NCBI RefSeq assembly: GCF_014201615.1
Contig: NZ_JACHEU010000001.1
Coordinates: 2,127,631-2,191,630 of the forward strand
DNA from: Aquamicrobium lusatiense
GTDB lineage: Bacteria > Pseudomonadota > Alphaproteobacteria > Rhizobiales > Rhizobiaceae
Direction of reading: 5' to 3'
Length of the DNA: 64,000 nucleotides
The notes beneath the pieces were generated by a model. That model was not told the origin of the DNA. It ran no database searches and saw nothing but the letters and a program-made list of their open reading frames with translations. The translations under genes were made by a program, and so were the position numbers. This document shows, piece by piece, positions 1 through 8,496 of this stretch (within the stretch, counting starts at the first letter, position 1; every line of letters begins with the position of its first letter).

Positions 1-1005
1 GTCCAAAATGAGGATCAGCCGCTCTTCTGGATGATCCGCATAGTACTCGGCGGTCACCCTGAAGATGTCCCGTTCAATGGGACGAAGGAGCATGTACTCC
101 AGCATCGAGTAATTGGTGACAAGGAGATCAGGAACCCCCTCCTGCGCCTCGTGCCGCAGGAATAGTTCTGGATCCTCTGGACGCTCGACAGTACGGACCC
201 ACTCGTCACCTCGCTTCCAAGCGCCCTTGCCCAGCCAGGCGCTCATGCCGTCCTCGCAATCCGGACTGGTTGGCGGCTTCGCTGGCCATTTGCCGCGGCG
301 CCGCAACTCGCCGATCAAGCGTTTCACGTCGGCATCAGAAGCTGCGCGATCTTCGAGTTTCGTGAAGAACTCGAGCGGCTCTTTTAAGCGCGTCCAGTGC
401 TTTTTAGTGTCCTCCCTGCGGCTGCCTGGGTACAGGGTCCGCCCCGTATAGCGAGCGAACTTCATTGGGCGCCCACCTTTGTCAGTGAACCAGCGTGCGA
501 CGTTGTTGTCGCCGAAGAGCACACGCAAGCGGCCGAGTTGATCGTTGACCAGCGCGTTCATCGGGTAGAGGAGTAACGCCCGAACGGCGCGCGTCGAGAA
601 CGAGCTCCCGCTCATAGCCTCCTCCGCCATTCGGCCCAATATCGGGAGGAGGAAGGTCTCAGTCTTGCCCGAACCAGTTCCGGTCGTCACGACGAGGTCA
701 CGGAACGGTGGTGTAAGCGCGAGTTCGAGAGCATGCGCCTGGTGGTCGTACGGCGGATCGAAAATAACCCCTCGCTCGCCGAGCCATCTTAGAAGGCCCG
801 CCACATCCGACGGAAGCGAAAGTTCCTCATAACGTCGCGAAGCTGCGTACCTCGCGGTGCTCTCTAGGTAGGGTGTCTGCGCAATGGCCCCACTCCGAGA
901 GAGCAATTCATCTCGTAGATCGACCAAGGCGGGGTTCGAAATGTGGTAGGTGGAAGTAATGTAGGTGCGGAGCGCGTCCGAATAATGCTGGAGTTCTTCG
1001 TACAC
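1..1005 (-). CDS. DEAD/DEAH-box helicase, N-terminal 335 codons (DISARM DrmA-like)
   Basis: The reading frame starts with GTG at 1005, three bases after the stop of the HTH gene, and is still open at the window edge, so only the N-terminal part is seen. A Walker A motif (TTGTGSGKTETF) lies near residues 107-118, followed by LLLYPMNALVNDQL near 145-156 and LLVTNYSMLEYMLLRP near 300. This set is typical of very large superfamily 2 helicases with a C-terminal DUF1998/MZB region, including DISARM DrmA. Such proteins usually act in anti-phage islands. By eye the base composition is less GC-rich than the phage genes to the right. Helicase identity is firm; the defence system it belongs to is inference because the partner genes lie outside. 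Confidence 0.78.
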   Translation of the reverse strand, partial: MYEELQHYSDALRTYITSTYHISNPALVDLRDELLSRSGAIAQTPYLESTARYAASRRYEELSLPSDVAGLLRWLGERGVIFDPPYDHQAHALELALTPPFRDLVVTTGTGSGKTETFLLPILGRMAEEAMSGSSFSTRAVRALLLYPMNALVNDQLGRLRVLFGDNNVARWFTDKGGRPMKFARYTGRTLYPGSRREDTKKHWTRLKEPLEFFTKLEDRAASDADVKRLIGELRRRGKWPAKPPTSPDCEDGMSAWLGKGAWKRGDEWVRTVERPEDPELFLRHEAQEGVPDLLVTNYSMLEYMLLRPIERDIFRVTAEYYADHPEERLILILD

Positions 1006-1007
1006 CT

Positions 1008-1214
1008 TTAATCCTCGCTGCCTCGCAAAACACTAGCGGCTTCATTGGCGCCGCCCTGACGGACCCACCGATCGACATCTGCCAGCTTAAGCTTCCAGTG
1101 CCGGCCAACGCGGTACGCAGGAAGACCCTTCGTTTCGATCCAACGGTAGATAGTGTCCCGTGAGATACCGAGATGCTCAGCGACATCTGTCACGGAGACC
1201 CAACGATCGCTCAT
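1008..1214 (-). CDS. excisionase-family helix-turn-helix protein
   Basis: This 68-residue protein starts MSDRWVSVTDVAEHLGISRD and is a MerR/excisionase-type winged HTH of the kind that begins with a 'VADVAEHL..S..TVYRWI..GLPA.RVGR.WKF' pattern. It reads into the helicase gene, with the helicase GTG three bases after its TAA stop, so the two are co-transcribed. Small HTH proteins of this family often precede restriction or DISARM-type operons and probably regulate them rather than excise DNA. The ATG at 1214 was chosen because the HTH domain starts right there; the frame is open further upstream, but that part is not protein-like. Confidence 0.75.
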   Translation of the reverse strand: MSDRWVSVTDVAEHLGISRDTIYRWIETKGLPAYRVGRHWKLKLADVDRWVRQGGANEAASVLRGSED

Positions 1215-1384
1215 TGCTTCCCATACGTCTGGATACGACTGTAGTGAGGCTATCACAATCGTTATACTGCGGATAGAGTCGGAATGAGTAGGCTTAGATA
1301 GCAACTGCGATCCGAGACGAACGGAGGCCGCGACACATACTAGGCTGACGCCCTGTCTGGGCAGTGCGACTGCGCTGCTGCTCC

Positions 1385-2461
1385 TCAGCCAACTTTCATC
1401 CCCCAAAATGAGGTGTGATCGGCGGCGAAGTAGCCGTCCGCGACCCGGAAATACCCCTGGAGCTCGACGGTATCGCCCGCGGTCAGCGGCACCATGGTCT
1501 GCAGCCAGATCGCGGTGGCGAGCGAGACGTGGGTGGCGGAGATTTCGCCGAGGGAGCCGCGGATTTCCGTCGTGCCGTTCAGGACCAGCCGTCCGCGCAT
1601 GCGCGCCGTGGCGCTTGCGTTGATCTTGTAAAGGAGCGTCGCACCGACGAGGTAGGTGCCATCGGCAGGCGCCACGAAATGGCTGTTCGCAGCGTCGAAC
1701 GCCCCCTGATCGTTGTAGTCGGTGTTGTTCAGACCGATCTTCGTCCAGGTTCCGACGCCGACGTAGTTGTCATAGTTTGTATACGCCTTGAAGCGCGGCA
1801 GCCGGGGCTGGTCCACGATGCCGGTGGCGTTGTCGACGCTTAGCCCGTCGAAGAAGGTGCTGCCGTCGGTCGAGACGGCGAGCCGGAAGCGGTCCGACCC
1901 AAACAGCCCCACCAGCGCCTTGGTCACGAAGCCGGTCTGCAGCGTCAGCCCGAGATCGTCGCCCGCCGCCTCCTTGTTCATGGTGTAGAACAGATCGCCC
2001 GTGCCGCCCTCGGCCACGGTCTTCGCCGTCCAGAGCGCGGCGTTGAGCTTGGCAGAGAACGGGTTCGCCCCATCCGCGGTGGTGCCGAGCCCCAGCAGCG
2101 CGAGGTTCTGCAGCGTCGTGGGCGTGGTGCCGGTCCAGCCCGCGCCGTCGTAGACCAGCAGCAGTCCCTCGTCCTCGACCCACGCCCGCCAGCCGGTCCG
2201 GGGTGGCAGGCGTAGCCAGGCGCCGTCGGTCCAGAGTGCCACGTTCAGATCCCACCCCGCCCAGTCGCCCGTCGCGCCCGAGCCGACGATGTAGCGGTCG
2301 CCATCGGCGGGGCTCGCTGGGGGTGCTGCCAGATCGCGCTCGAGGACGGAGAGCTGGACGAGCCCGTCGAGGATCAGCAGCGCCTCGTTGTGGGTGACGT
2401 GCTTCTGGGCCTGCGCTGCCAGGATGTAGGGCAGCAGGAGATGGGTCGTGGCGTCGGACAT
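1385..2461 (-). CDS. DUF2793 tail-fibre protein with C1q-like C-terminus
   Basis: The protein has 358 residues. Its N-terminal half matches the DUF2793 pattern (LLLPYILAAQAQKHVTHNEA, then GDRYIVGSGATGDWAGWD and GWRAWVEDEGLLLVYDG), a family found at the end of alphaproteobacterial phage and GTA tail modules. The C-terminal part (about 250-358), with FKAYTNYDNYVGVGTWTKI and GTYLVGATLLYKINA, resembles C1q/TNF-like trimeric heads that phages use as receptor-binding tips. It is the last gene of the tail module, immediately after the baseplate gene. The start ATG at 2461 lies seven bases after the previous stop. Host-range function is inferred. Confidence 0.75.
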   Translation of the reverse strand: MSDATTHLLLPYILAAQAQKHVTHNEALLILDGLVQLSVLERDLAAPPASPADGDRYIVGSGATGDWAGWDLNVALWTDGAWLRLPPRTGWRAWVEDEGLLLVYDGAGWTGTTPTTLQNLALLGLGTTADGANPFSAKLNAALWTAKTVAEGGTGDLFYTMNKEAAGDDLGLTLQTGFVTKALVGLFGSDRFRLAVSTDGSTFFDGLSVDNATGIVDQPRLPRFKAYTNYDNYVGVGTWTKIGLNNTDYNDQGAFDAANSHFVAPADGTYLVGATLLYKINASATARMRGRLVLNGTTEIRGSLGEISATHVSLATAIWLQTMVPLTAGDTVELQGYFRVADGYFAADHTSFWGMKVG

Positions 2462-2468
2462 GGGGTCC

Positions 2469-5400
2469 TCAGAATGTGAGCGTGACGGTTTTCGGCGCGC
2501 CCCGCCCGACGAGGGCGGAGAGCTGGAAGATACGGACGGTGAGGCTGTCGCCGGGGCCGAGCGGCGCACCCCAGTCAGCGGTCTGCTGGGCGGCGGTGTA
2601 GGCCGCGCTGGTCGTGGTCGTGCTCAGCACCCGCTTGACCGCCGCGCCGTCGAGGATCTCGACCTCGTAGGCTTCCAGTTCCTCCGCCATCGGCACTTCG
2701 AGCCCGCCCCAGCTGTCGGCAGCGAGTGCCCGGGACCGGCGTGTCCAGCGGATCGTCAGATCGCCGGGACTGCGCGCCTGGCGCCACGGCTGCTCCACAT
2801 GGGCGACCGAGAACGGCCGCAGGCCGGCGCCCGCGGGCGTGAAGGCCTGCGCCACGTAGGTCTCGTCGCTGACCGGGCGGCTGGCCGGGCCGATGCGCCA
2901 GGTCCAGGGGATGCCGAGGTCGGCCTCGGCGATCGGCAGCGATGCGAGCGCGGCGTCCAGCACGACGACTCGCGCGCCTGCAGGCGCCGGGTTACCCATC
3001 GCACCTTCGGTACCCCGCTGGCCACGCAGAAGCCGGGTCAGCCGATACCGACCCGGCGCCAGAAGCTCTGCCACGCCCGCCTGCACGATTTCCCAGGTGC
3101 CGGGCGCGCTCTCAATGGCCAGCGCGTTGGCCCCTCCGAACAGCGTCAGGTCGGTGACGCTTTCCAGCGTGCCGGTGAGCAGATCGACCACAAGCGTATT
3201 GCCAAGATCGAAGCGCGACGTGGGCCCCGCGTAGAGGTCCGAGACCAGCGCCCCGATCCGGGCGCGACTGCCGAACGTGGTCAGCAACGCGAACCCGTCC
3301 GTCGCGGGGCTGCGGAACACCGCCATCTCACCCGGCCAGGGAACCGCATGCGCGGCGACCAGTGGCCGGTGCGCGGGCTGGTCCTCGGTCAGCTGCGGCA
3401 GGTCCATCAACACCGCATCCGGCGCGCCGAACACGACGGCGCGCGTCAGCGACGCCGCGCGGGGATCGCCGGGCGGCAGGTCGTAGGTCGCGCGGTCCTG
3501 GCGGACCGCCTCGATCCCACGCGCCTCGGCGTCGGCGATGGAGACAAGCCGCAGATCGATCAACCTCCCGTCATGCGGGAGCCGGATTGCGTCGGCCGGA
3601 TCCAGAGCGAGCCTCGAGGGCGGCAGACGGAACGCCGCCGTCTCGCGCCCCACCCACGCCTCCATCAGCGCGCGGCGGCAGCGCCGCTCGGCTTCCTCGG
3701 GCGGGACCGCCATCGGGAAGGACTCGGACGCGATGCGCGTCGTGTCCACGGTGATGCGTCGCGCCTCGACGAGGGCCGCGTCGTAATCCTCGTCCGCCCG
3801 CGCGACCTGCCACTTCAGCGCCTGCGGCAGTTCGGTCTCCTGGCCGCGCGTCAGCTCCAGCACGTCGCCTTCGCGGGCGGCGACCAGATCGTCGGGCGCG
3901 AGGGTGGCGACAGACGCCCGGCCGCGCATGACGAAGCGGATCACGCCCTCGGTCTCGACCGCGTCGAAGCCGAAATGCCGCGAAAGCGTGGTGATCGAGG
4001 CGCGCGGGCTTTCGAGCGCGGTGATGGCGTAGCCCTCGACCGCGCCCCAGAGGCCCGTGACGTCGATCCGGCTCTCAGAGAGCCCGGCGCGGAGGCAGAG
4101 GTGCCGCACCAGTGCCGCCAGCGACACCGCGCCGAGCCGCCCCGTCAGCCAGTGCCCGAGCCGCCAGTTCGCGCCGTCCGTCCAGACATCGGTCAGTGCG
4201 GGAAAGAACGGATAGGGCCGCGCGTCCCAGGTCCAGGCGGCGCATTCCGGCACATGCACCATCCGGCCGCCGTAGACCGAGGACACCGGGTTGTTCGCGG
4301 CCTCGCCCCACCAGAGATACGTCGCCTCCAGATACGCGCGCTGGATGGCGTCATCCCGCCAGCCCCGCGAGAAATGCGGCGTGAAGCTCTCGGACGACTT
4401 CGGATCGAAGAAGACATTGGGCTGGTTGGTGCCCCGGTCGATGGCGGGACAACCGAGCTCGGTGAACCAGATCGGCTTGGACTGCGGCACCCACCCGGTC
4501 GGCGTCCCGCTCTCCACCCCACCCGGACGGTCGTAGTGCGGATTCGACCACCAGGCCCGCAGATCCTTGTAGCGGAACACCCAGGGCTTGCTGGCCGAGT
4601 CGTCGGTGATCGGGGTCCGGACCTGCGCGCTTCGGTCGGCCGCGCTGGCATAGAACCAGTCGAAGCCTTCGCCGCCCGCGATGTTCGCCTGCAGGTAGGC
4701 GCGGTCGTAGATCGCGGGCCAGCCCTCGGCCGCGTCGGCATGCTCGAAGCCGTCGCGCCAGTCGGACAGCGGCATGTAGTTGTCGATCCCGACGAAATCG
4801 ATCTCCGGATCGGCCCAGAGCGGGTCGAGGTGGAAGAACACGTCGCCGGTGCCATCGCCGGGCTGGTGCCCGAAATACTCCGACCAGTCCGCCGCGTACC
4901 CGATCTTGGTCCCGGAGCCGAGGATCGAGCGCACATCCGCGAGCAGATCGCGATAGGCCTGCACCGCCGGATAGGTGGACGCACCCGAGCGGATGGTGGT
5001 CAGCCCAGGCATCTCGGTGCCGATCAGGAACGCATCGGCCCCGCCTGCCGCCGCGCAGAGATGGGCGTAGTGCAGCACCATGCGCCGGAGGCCCCAGTCG
5101 CCGGGCGTGCCGGTCCACGAAACTGACTGACCCGAAACGCTGAAGCTCGCGGGCGTGGCCGCGCCGAACAGCGCAGCGACCTGGCTTGCGGCCGTGGCGG
5201 TCTTGTCCACGGTCCCGGCGAAACCAGCGGCAGGCGAACAGGTGATCCGCCCGCGCCAGGGGAACGCGGGCTGACCTGCCTCGGCAGCGTTGTCGGAATA
5301 CGGGTTCGGCAGCGTGTTGCCGGGCGGCACGTCCATCAGGATGAACGGATAGAAGGTGACCCGCAGCCCGCGCGCCTTCATCTCCTGGATCGCCTGCACC

Positions 5401-6434
5401 ACGGCGAAGTCGGACGGCGTGCCGCCATAGACGGGGCGGTCCTGATCGTCGCGGCTGACGAGGAAGGCATTGGCGCGGCTCACGCCGTTGACCGACCAAC
5501 TGGCGGGCGTGGTCGATTTGGCCGACACCTCGACGCCCGGCCGCACCTTGCAGGATCCCGCGCGCAGATCGTCGCCGAACCACGCCACCACGAGGCTGAC
5601 GCTCTCGACCGCCGGGGCCATCGCCTGCAGCCGGTTCAGCGCCTCCACCATGTCGGTGGAGTCGGCCAGCGCGTTCAGGTTCTCCGGCACCGTCGCGCCG
5701 CCATCGGTCTTCCGGATGGCCTGCGTGGCATAGGTGAACTCGCCCGAGGCCGGGATCATGGTGACGGCGCGGGTCAGGCCCTCGGCGGTGTCGGGATCCG
5801 CGAGCGGGCGGAACACCTCGAAGGAGAGCTGCGGCAGGCGGTTGCCGTAGGTCGACAGCGCCAGTTCCTCGAAGACCACATAGGCCGTGCCGCGATAGGC
5901 AGGCGTGCTGGCGGTGCCCATCTTCGCCGCGATGAACGGGTCCGCCGTCTGCGCCTCGCCGCCGGGATACCAGCGCCATATGACGCCGGAGAGGTCCATC
6001 GGCTTGCCGTCGGCCCAGATGCGCCCGATCCCGGTGATCGGCCCCTCGCACAATGCGACCGCGAAGCTGGCATAGTAGAGATACTCGGTCGTCTTGACCT
6101 TGCCGCCGCCGCCGCCCTTGCCGCCGCCCTGCGTGGTGGTCTTGGTCTCCTCGCGAAAGTCCGTCGCCCAGATGATGTTGCCGCCCATCCGCATGCGCCC
6201 ATAGAGCCGCGGGATCACCGCGCCCTCAGTGGCCGAGGTGATGCGCAGCGTGTCGAGCCGCGCACCCTCGATGCGCTGGTTGGGCGCCAGCGACGAGATG
6301 ATCCAGCTGTCGACCACGGAGCCGATGCTGGAGCCGATGAAGCCGCCGATGGTCGCGGCGCTGACGCCAAGGATCGCGCCGCCGATGCTGCCGCCAATGG
6401 CGGCGCCAGCGGCACCAAGAACGAGCGTTGCCAT
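2469..6434 (-). CDS. GTA gp15-like baseplate multidomain protein (megatron)
   Basis: At 1321 residues this is the largest tail gene. The N-terminus is glycine-rich and hydrophobic (MATLVLGAAGAAIGGSIGGA), as in other members. Residues of about 285-740 carry the TIM-barrel glycoside-hydrolase-like domain (MKARGLRVTFYPFILMDVPP, FVGIDNYMPLSDW, WFTELGCPAIDRG). The rest holds the phage-tail-type domains and the family signature RLLRGQRGTEGAMG near residue 1140. In Rhodobacter capsulatus GTA the homologue forms the distal baseplate and contacts the cell surface. It follows the NlpC/P60 gene, the same order as GTA genes gp14-gp15. Confidence 0.9.
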   Translation of the reverse strand: MATLVLGAAGAAIGGSIGGAILGVSAATIGGFIGSSIGSVVDSWIISSLAPNQRIEGARLDTLRITSATEGAVIPRLYGRMRMGGNIIWATDFREETKTTTQGGGKGGGGGKVKTTEYLYYASFAVALCEGPITGIGRIWADGKPMDLSGVIWRWYPGGEAQTADPFIAAKMGTASTPAYRGTAYVVFEELALSTYGNRLPQLSFEVFRPLADPDTAEGLTRAVTMIPASGEFTYATQAIRKTDGGATVPENLNALADSTDMVEALNRLQAMAPAVESVSLVVAWFGDDLRAGSCKVRPGVEVSAKSTTPASWSVNGVSRANAFLVSRDDQDRPVYGGTPSDFAVVQAIQEMKARGLRVTFYPFILMDVPPGNTLPNPYSDNAAEAGQPAFPWRGRITCSPAAGFAGTVDKTATAASQVAALFGAATPASFSVSGQSVSWTGTPGDWGLRRMVLHYAHLCAAAGGADAFLIGTEMPGLTTIRSGASTYPAVQAYRDLLADVRSILGSGTKIGYAADWSEYFGHQPGDGTGDVFFHLDPLWADPEIDFVGIDNYMPLSDWRDGFEHADAAEGWPAIYDRAYLQANIAGGEGFDWFYASAADRSAQVRTPITDDSASKPWVFRYKDLRAWWSNPHYDRPGGVESGTPTGWVPQSKPIWFTELGCPAIDRGTNQPNVFFDPKSSESFTPHFSRGWRDDAIQRAYLEATYLWWGEAANNPVSSVYGGRMVHVPECAAWTWDARPYPFFPALTDVWTDGANWRLGHWLTGRLGAVSLAALVRHLCLRAGLSESRIDVTGLWGAVEGYAITALESPRASITTLSRHFGFDAVETEGVIRFVMRGRASVATLAPDDLVAAREGDVLELTRGQETELPQALKWQVARADEDYDAALVEARRITVDTTRIASESFPMAVPPEEAERRCRRALMEAWVGRETAAFRLPPSRLALDPADAIRLPHDGRLIDLRLVSIADAEARGIEAVRQDRATYDLPPGDPRAASLTRAVVFGAPDAVLMDLPQLTEDQPAHRPLVAAHAVPWPGEMAVFRSPATDGFALLTTFGSRARIGALVSDLYAGPTSRFDLGNTLVVDLLTGTLESVTDLTLFGGANALAIESAPGTWEIVQAGVAELLAPGRYRLTRLLRGQRGTEGAMGNPAPAGARVVVLDAALASLPIAEADLGIPWTWRIGPASRPVSDETYVAQAFTPAGAGLRPFSVAHVEQPWRQARSPGDLTIRWTRRSRALAADSWGGLEVPMAEELEAYEVEILDGAAVKRVLSTTTTSAAYTAAQQTADWGAPLGPGDSLTVRIFQLSALVGRGAPKTVTLTF

Positions 6435-6443
6435 GTCGGGGTC

Positions 6444-6938
6444 TCAGCGTTGCGGGAACAGGAAGGCGAAGGCGATGCGCCGCCGCCAGGATGGGGTGAG
6501 TGGTTCCTCGATCACGCCGAGCCGCTCGTAGGCGTGGAGGAAGGAGTCGGGGCTCGTTAGGATCCCGACATGCTTGGCGATGGCGCGGGGCTTCATGCGG
6601 AAGAGGACCAGCGCGCCGGGACCGGCCTCTGCCGGTTCCACCTCGATCATCATGCGCCGCGCGCCTTCGGCCAGCACCTCGCGCGGGCCCGTCTCGCCCC
6701 AGTCCCGGCTATAGCACGGGATCGGGAACGGCTCGGGGCCCACCACCTCGCGCCAGACGCCCCGGGCCAGCCCGAGGCAGTCGCAGCCAACGCCGCGCAG
6801 GCTGGCCTGGTCGTGATAAGGCGTGCCCAGCCAGGCCCGCGCGATGGCGATGACGCGCTGGGGATCGGCGGTGGCTCTCGTGCATCGCGATGCGATGCAC
6901 TGCCGCCCGTCGTTTCCGGTGGAAGCGACGTTGGTCAC
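6444..6938 (-). CDS. NlpC/P60 tail-associated peptidase (GTA gp14-like)
   Basis: The 164-residue protein has the NlpC/P60 catalytic region RAWLGTPYHDQASLRGVGCD followed by CLGLARGVW (the second Cys of GCDC is the expected nucleophile) and the histidine in AKHVGIL. Such proteins cleave peptidoglycan stem peptides while the tail crosses the wall. The start is GTG at 6938, overlapping the stop of the DUF2163 gene (GTGA), which implies translational coupling. The order DUF2163, NlpC/P60, baseplate matches GTA gp13-gp15. Confidence 0.88.
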   Translation of the reverse strand: MTNVASTGNDGRQCIASRCTRATADPQRVIAIARAWLGTPYHDQASLRGVGCDCLGLARGVWREVVGPEPFPIPCYSRDWGETGPREVLAEGARRMMIEVEPAEAGPGALVLFRMKPRAIAKHVGILTSPDSFLHAYERLGVIEEPLTPSWRRRIAFAFLFPQR

Positions 6939-7819
6939 AGCACCGATCCCTCGTGCCCGCCGTCCTTGGTGGCATAGCGCAGAACTGCGTCCTGGCCGGG
7001 GATGTGCCGGAAGCCGCGGAAGTTGCCTGCGTTCGCGAACTTCGCGCCGCAGGTCTCCATCCGCTTGTCGCAGCCCGCACGGATGGTGAAGGCGTCGCCT
7101 TCGCCAATGGGCCGCACCGGTGCCTCGAGCAGGGTCAGGATCGCGATGCCATCGGTGATGTCATGACCCAGCACCTCGGTGCGCCGCCCCGCGTTCGCGC
7201 CGCTCGTCCATTCGAGCGTGCCGAAGGTGAACCAGCCCGCCTCGAACCCGCCGAGCCCCGAGGCGGTGAAGGCCCGGTCGCGCAGCAGATCGATCACGGC
7301 GCCCGTGCCCTTGTAGGCGGGATCCTCGAGTTCGACGCCGCAGCGCGCATCGCCGAGCGCAGCATCGCAGGTCGCCTGAAAGGTTCGCCCGACCGTCTGG
7401 CCGAGCACATGGGCGAGCGAGCGCACCTCGGCCACGAAGGCCAGCCGCCCGCGCCGGATCTGGCCGATGGCGCCGCGCCGCATCAGCACGCGCTGGCCCG
7501 TGTCCGCCCAGTTCACGCGCCAGACTTCGACCTCGGCGTTGTCCCAGCGGCCGTCGAGGATGTCGGTCTCGGTGATCCGGTCCGAGGTCAGAACGCCTTC
7601 CGCGTCCTGCGCGTCGACCGACAGGTCCGAGCCCGAGCGGACCTCGGAGGCGGTCAGCCCGCTCTCCGGCTCGAAGTCGGTGCCGTCGAAACTGAGCGTC
7701 CGGTCGTGGTCGGTGAAGCCGAAGGCGACGCAATCGGCGCGGGTGATCCGCCAGCACCACGCGAGCGTCGTCGTGCCCTCGTCGAGATGGGCCTGCAGGG
7801 CGGGCAAGAGGGATTTCAT
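6935..7819 (-). CDS. DUF2163 tail protein (GTA gp13-like)
   Basis: This 294-residue protein has the family features: an N-terminal LAWCWRITRADCVAFGFTDH, a central FEPESGLTASEVRSGSDLSV, and a C-terminal GCDKRMETCGAKFANAGNFR with paired cysteines. DUF2163 proteins are tail-tip components in GTAs and siphoviruses; the C-terminal cysteines bind an iron-sulfur cluster in the GTA homologue. Its ATG overlaps the stop of the Rz1-like gene and its stop overlaps the start of the peptidase gene. In GTAs this gene directly follows the DUF2460 gene; here a lysis cassette separates them. Confidence 0.88.
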   Translation of the reverse strand: MKSLLPALQAHLDEGTTTLAWCWRITRADCVAFGFTDHDRTLSFDGTDFEPESGLTASEVRSGSDLSVDAQDAEGVLTSDRITETDILDGRWDNAEVEVWRVNWADTGQRVLMRRGAIGQIRRGRLAFVAEVRSLAHVLGQTVGRTFQATCDAALGDARCGVELEDPAYKGTGAVIDLLRDRAFTASGLGGFEAGWFTFGTLEWTSGANAGRRTEVLGHDITDGIAILTLLEAPVRPIGEGDAFTIRAGCDKRMETCGAKFANAGNFRGFRHIPGQDAVLRYATKDGGHEGSVL

Positions 7820-8058
7820 CGGCAGGTTCCCGTCATGCGGTCGTCGAGATCGGCGATCCAGTTCGCCCAGTCCGGCGGAACCTTCGCAACGGTCTCGGCA
7901 TCTGGCCGGGAGAGCCGCGCCTCCGCATAGGAGGCACAGCCCGCATCACCAGCGCCCGTCGTTACGGCGCAGCCGGTCAGCGGGATCGCCAGCGCCGCGG
8001 CCATCACGAACCGCGTCGCGACCGCGCTCAACACGGTTGTTCTTGTCTTCCATGGCAT
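7816..8058 (-). CDS. Rz1-like outer-membrane spanin lipoprotein
   Basis: The 80-residue protein has a charged start, a hydrophobic stretch and a lipobox (LTGC) with the lipid-accepting Cys at position 30, leaving a short mature chain of about 50 residues. It starts inside the upstream membrane-protein gene (7946-8176) in another frame, overlapping it by 113 bases. That nesting is the hallmark of Rz/Rz1 spanin pairs, in which an outer-membrane lipoprotein meets an inner-membrane partner to fuse the membranes at lysis. It is named from architecture and position, not from sequence similarity that I can verify. Confidence 0.65.
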   Translation of the reverse strand: MPWKTRTTVLSAVATRFVMAAALAIPLTGCAVTTGAGDAGCASYAEARLSRPDAETVAKVPPDWANWIADLDDRMTGTCR

Positions 8059-8176
8059 CGCGTTCCGCCTCCCGTTTGCCCGTTCGTTCTCCTTCCGCGC
8101 GTCCCCAGACCCGGCCGAGGACGACGCCCCCGACCGCGCCCAGAGCCGCGACCAGCCAGATCAGGAGATCAGCCAT
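7946..8176 (-). CDS. Rz-like inner-membrane spanin
   Basis: This 76-residue protein starts MADLLIWLVAALGAVGGVV, giving one N-terminal transmembrane segment (about 4-22), and continues with a highly charged RAEGERTGKREAERDAMEDK stretch likely to form a periplasmic helix. Size, topology and the overlapping downstream lipoprotein fit an i-spanin. It lies in the lysis cassette after the endolysin gene. Its start overlaps the end of the 33-codon membrane gene at 8169-8270. Confidence 0.62.
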   Translation of the reverse strand: MADLLIWLVAALGAVGGVVLGRVWGRAEGERTGKREAERDAMEDKNNRVERGRDAVRDGRGAGDPADRLRRNDGRW

Positions 8177-8270
8177 CGTCCCGATACCCGCATGCGGCGG
8201 CGACGCAGAGGGCGACGACGAAGACGCCGAGAAAGCCGCCCACGAACACACCTGCGAAGAACTCAAGCAT
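8169..8270 (-). CDS. 33-residue single-pass membrane protein (DUF3789-like)
   Basis: A short frame from ATG 8270 to TGA 8169 encodes a peptide that starts MLEFFAGVFVGGFLGVFVVA and ends in a polar CGYRDDG tail. It overlaps the stop of the previous gene (8263) and the start of the Rz-like gene (8176), so the lysis genes form an unbroken overlapping chain. Tiny hydrophobic proteins of this shape (DUF3789 type) are common in phage lysis regions. The function is unknown; it may modulate a holin. Confidence 0.5.
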   Translation of the reverse strand: MLEFFAGVFVGGFLGVFVVALCVAAACGYRDDG

Positions 8271-8493
8271 CGCCGCGGAACCCGCGCTCGATCCGGTCGC
8301 GCAGACCGATCAGGCCAAGACCGAGGAACATGAGGCCTGCGGGCGAGGCATCGCCGGAGCCGGCCAGCAGTGCGACGAGACGGGAGAGTTCCCCGAGCGG
8401 CCCGGTGGAAGGCAATGCGAGGGAGGCGATGCCGGTGAGCATGGCGAGAAGTCCCGCCCACCAGGTGAGCGAGTTGGGTCGGACGTAGCGCAT
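8263..8493 (-). CDS. small phage membrane protein of the lysis cassette
   Basis: The 76-residue protein has two hydrophobic segments (WWAGLLAMLTGIASLALP and SPAGLMFLGLGLIGL) separated by a short polar loop and ends in a basic tail (RDRIERGF). The topology suits an auxiliary holin or antiholin. It begins three bases after the endolysin stop and overlaps the next small gene. I do not recognise a named family. Confidence 0.6.
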   Translation of the reverse strand: MRYVRPNSLTWWAGLLAMLTGIASLALPSTGPLGELSRLVALLAGSGDASPAGLMFLGLGLIGLRDRIERGFRGDA

Positions 8494-8496
8494 GAG

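Noticed and set aside
2448..5126. An 892-codon open frame on the plus strand opposite the baseplate gene, and similar long plus-strand frames opposite portal, terminase, capsid and tape-measure genes.
   Set aside because: They are complementary shadows in very GC-rich DNA: Arg/Gly/Ala/Pro-heavy, without motifs or ribosome sites, while the minus-strand genes have clear family signatures.
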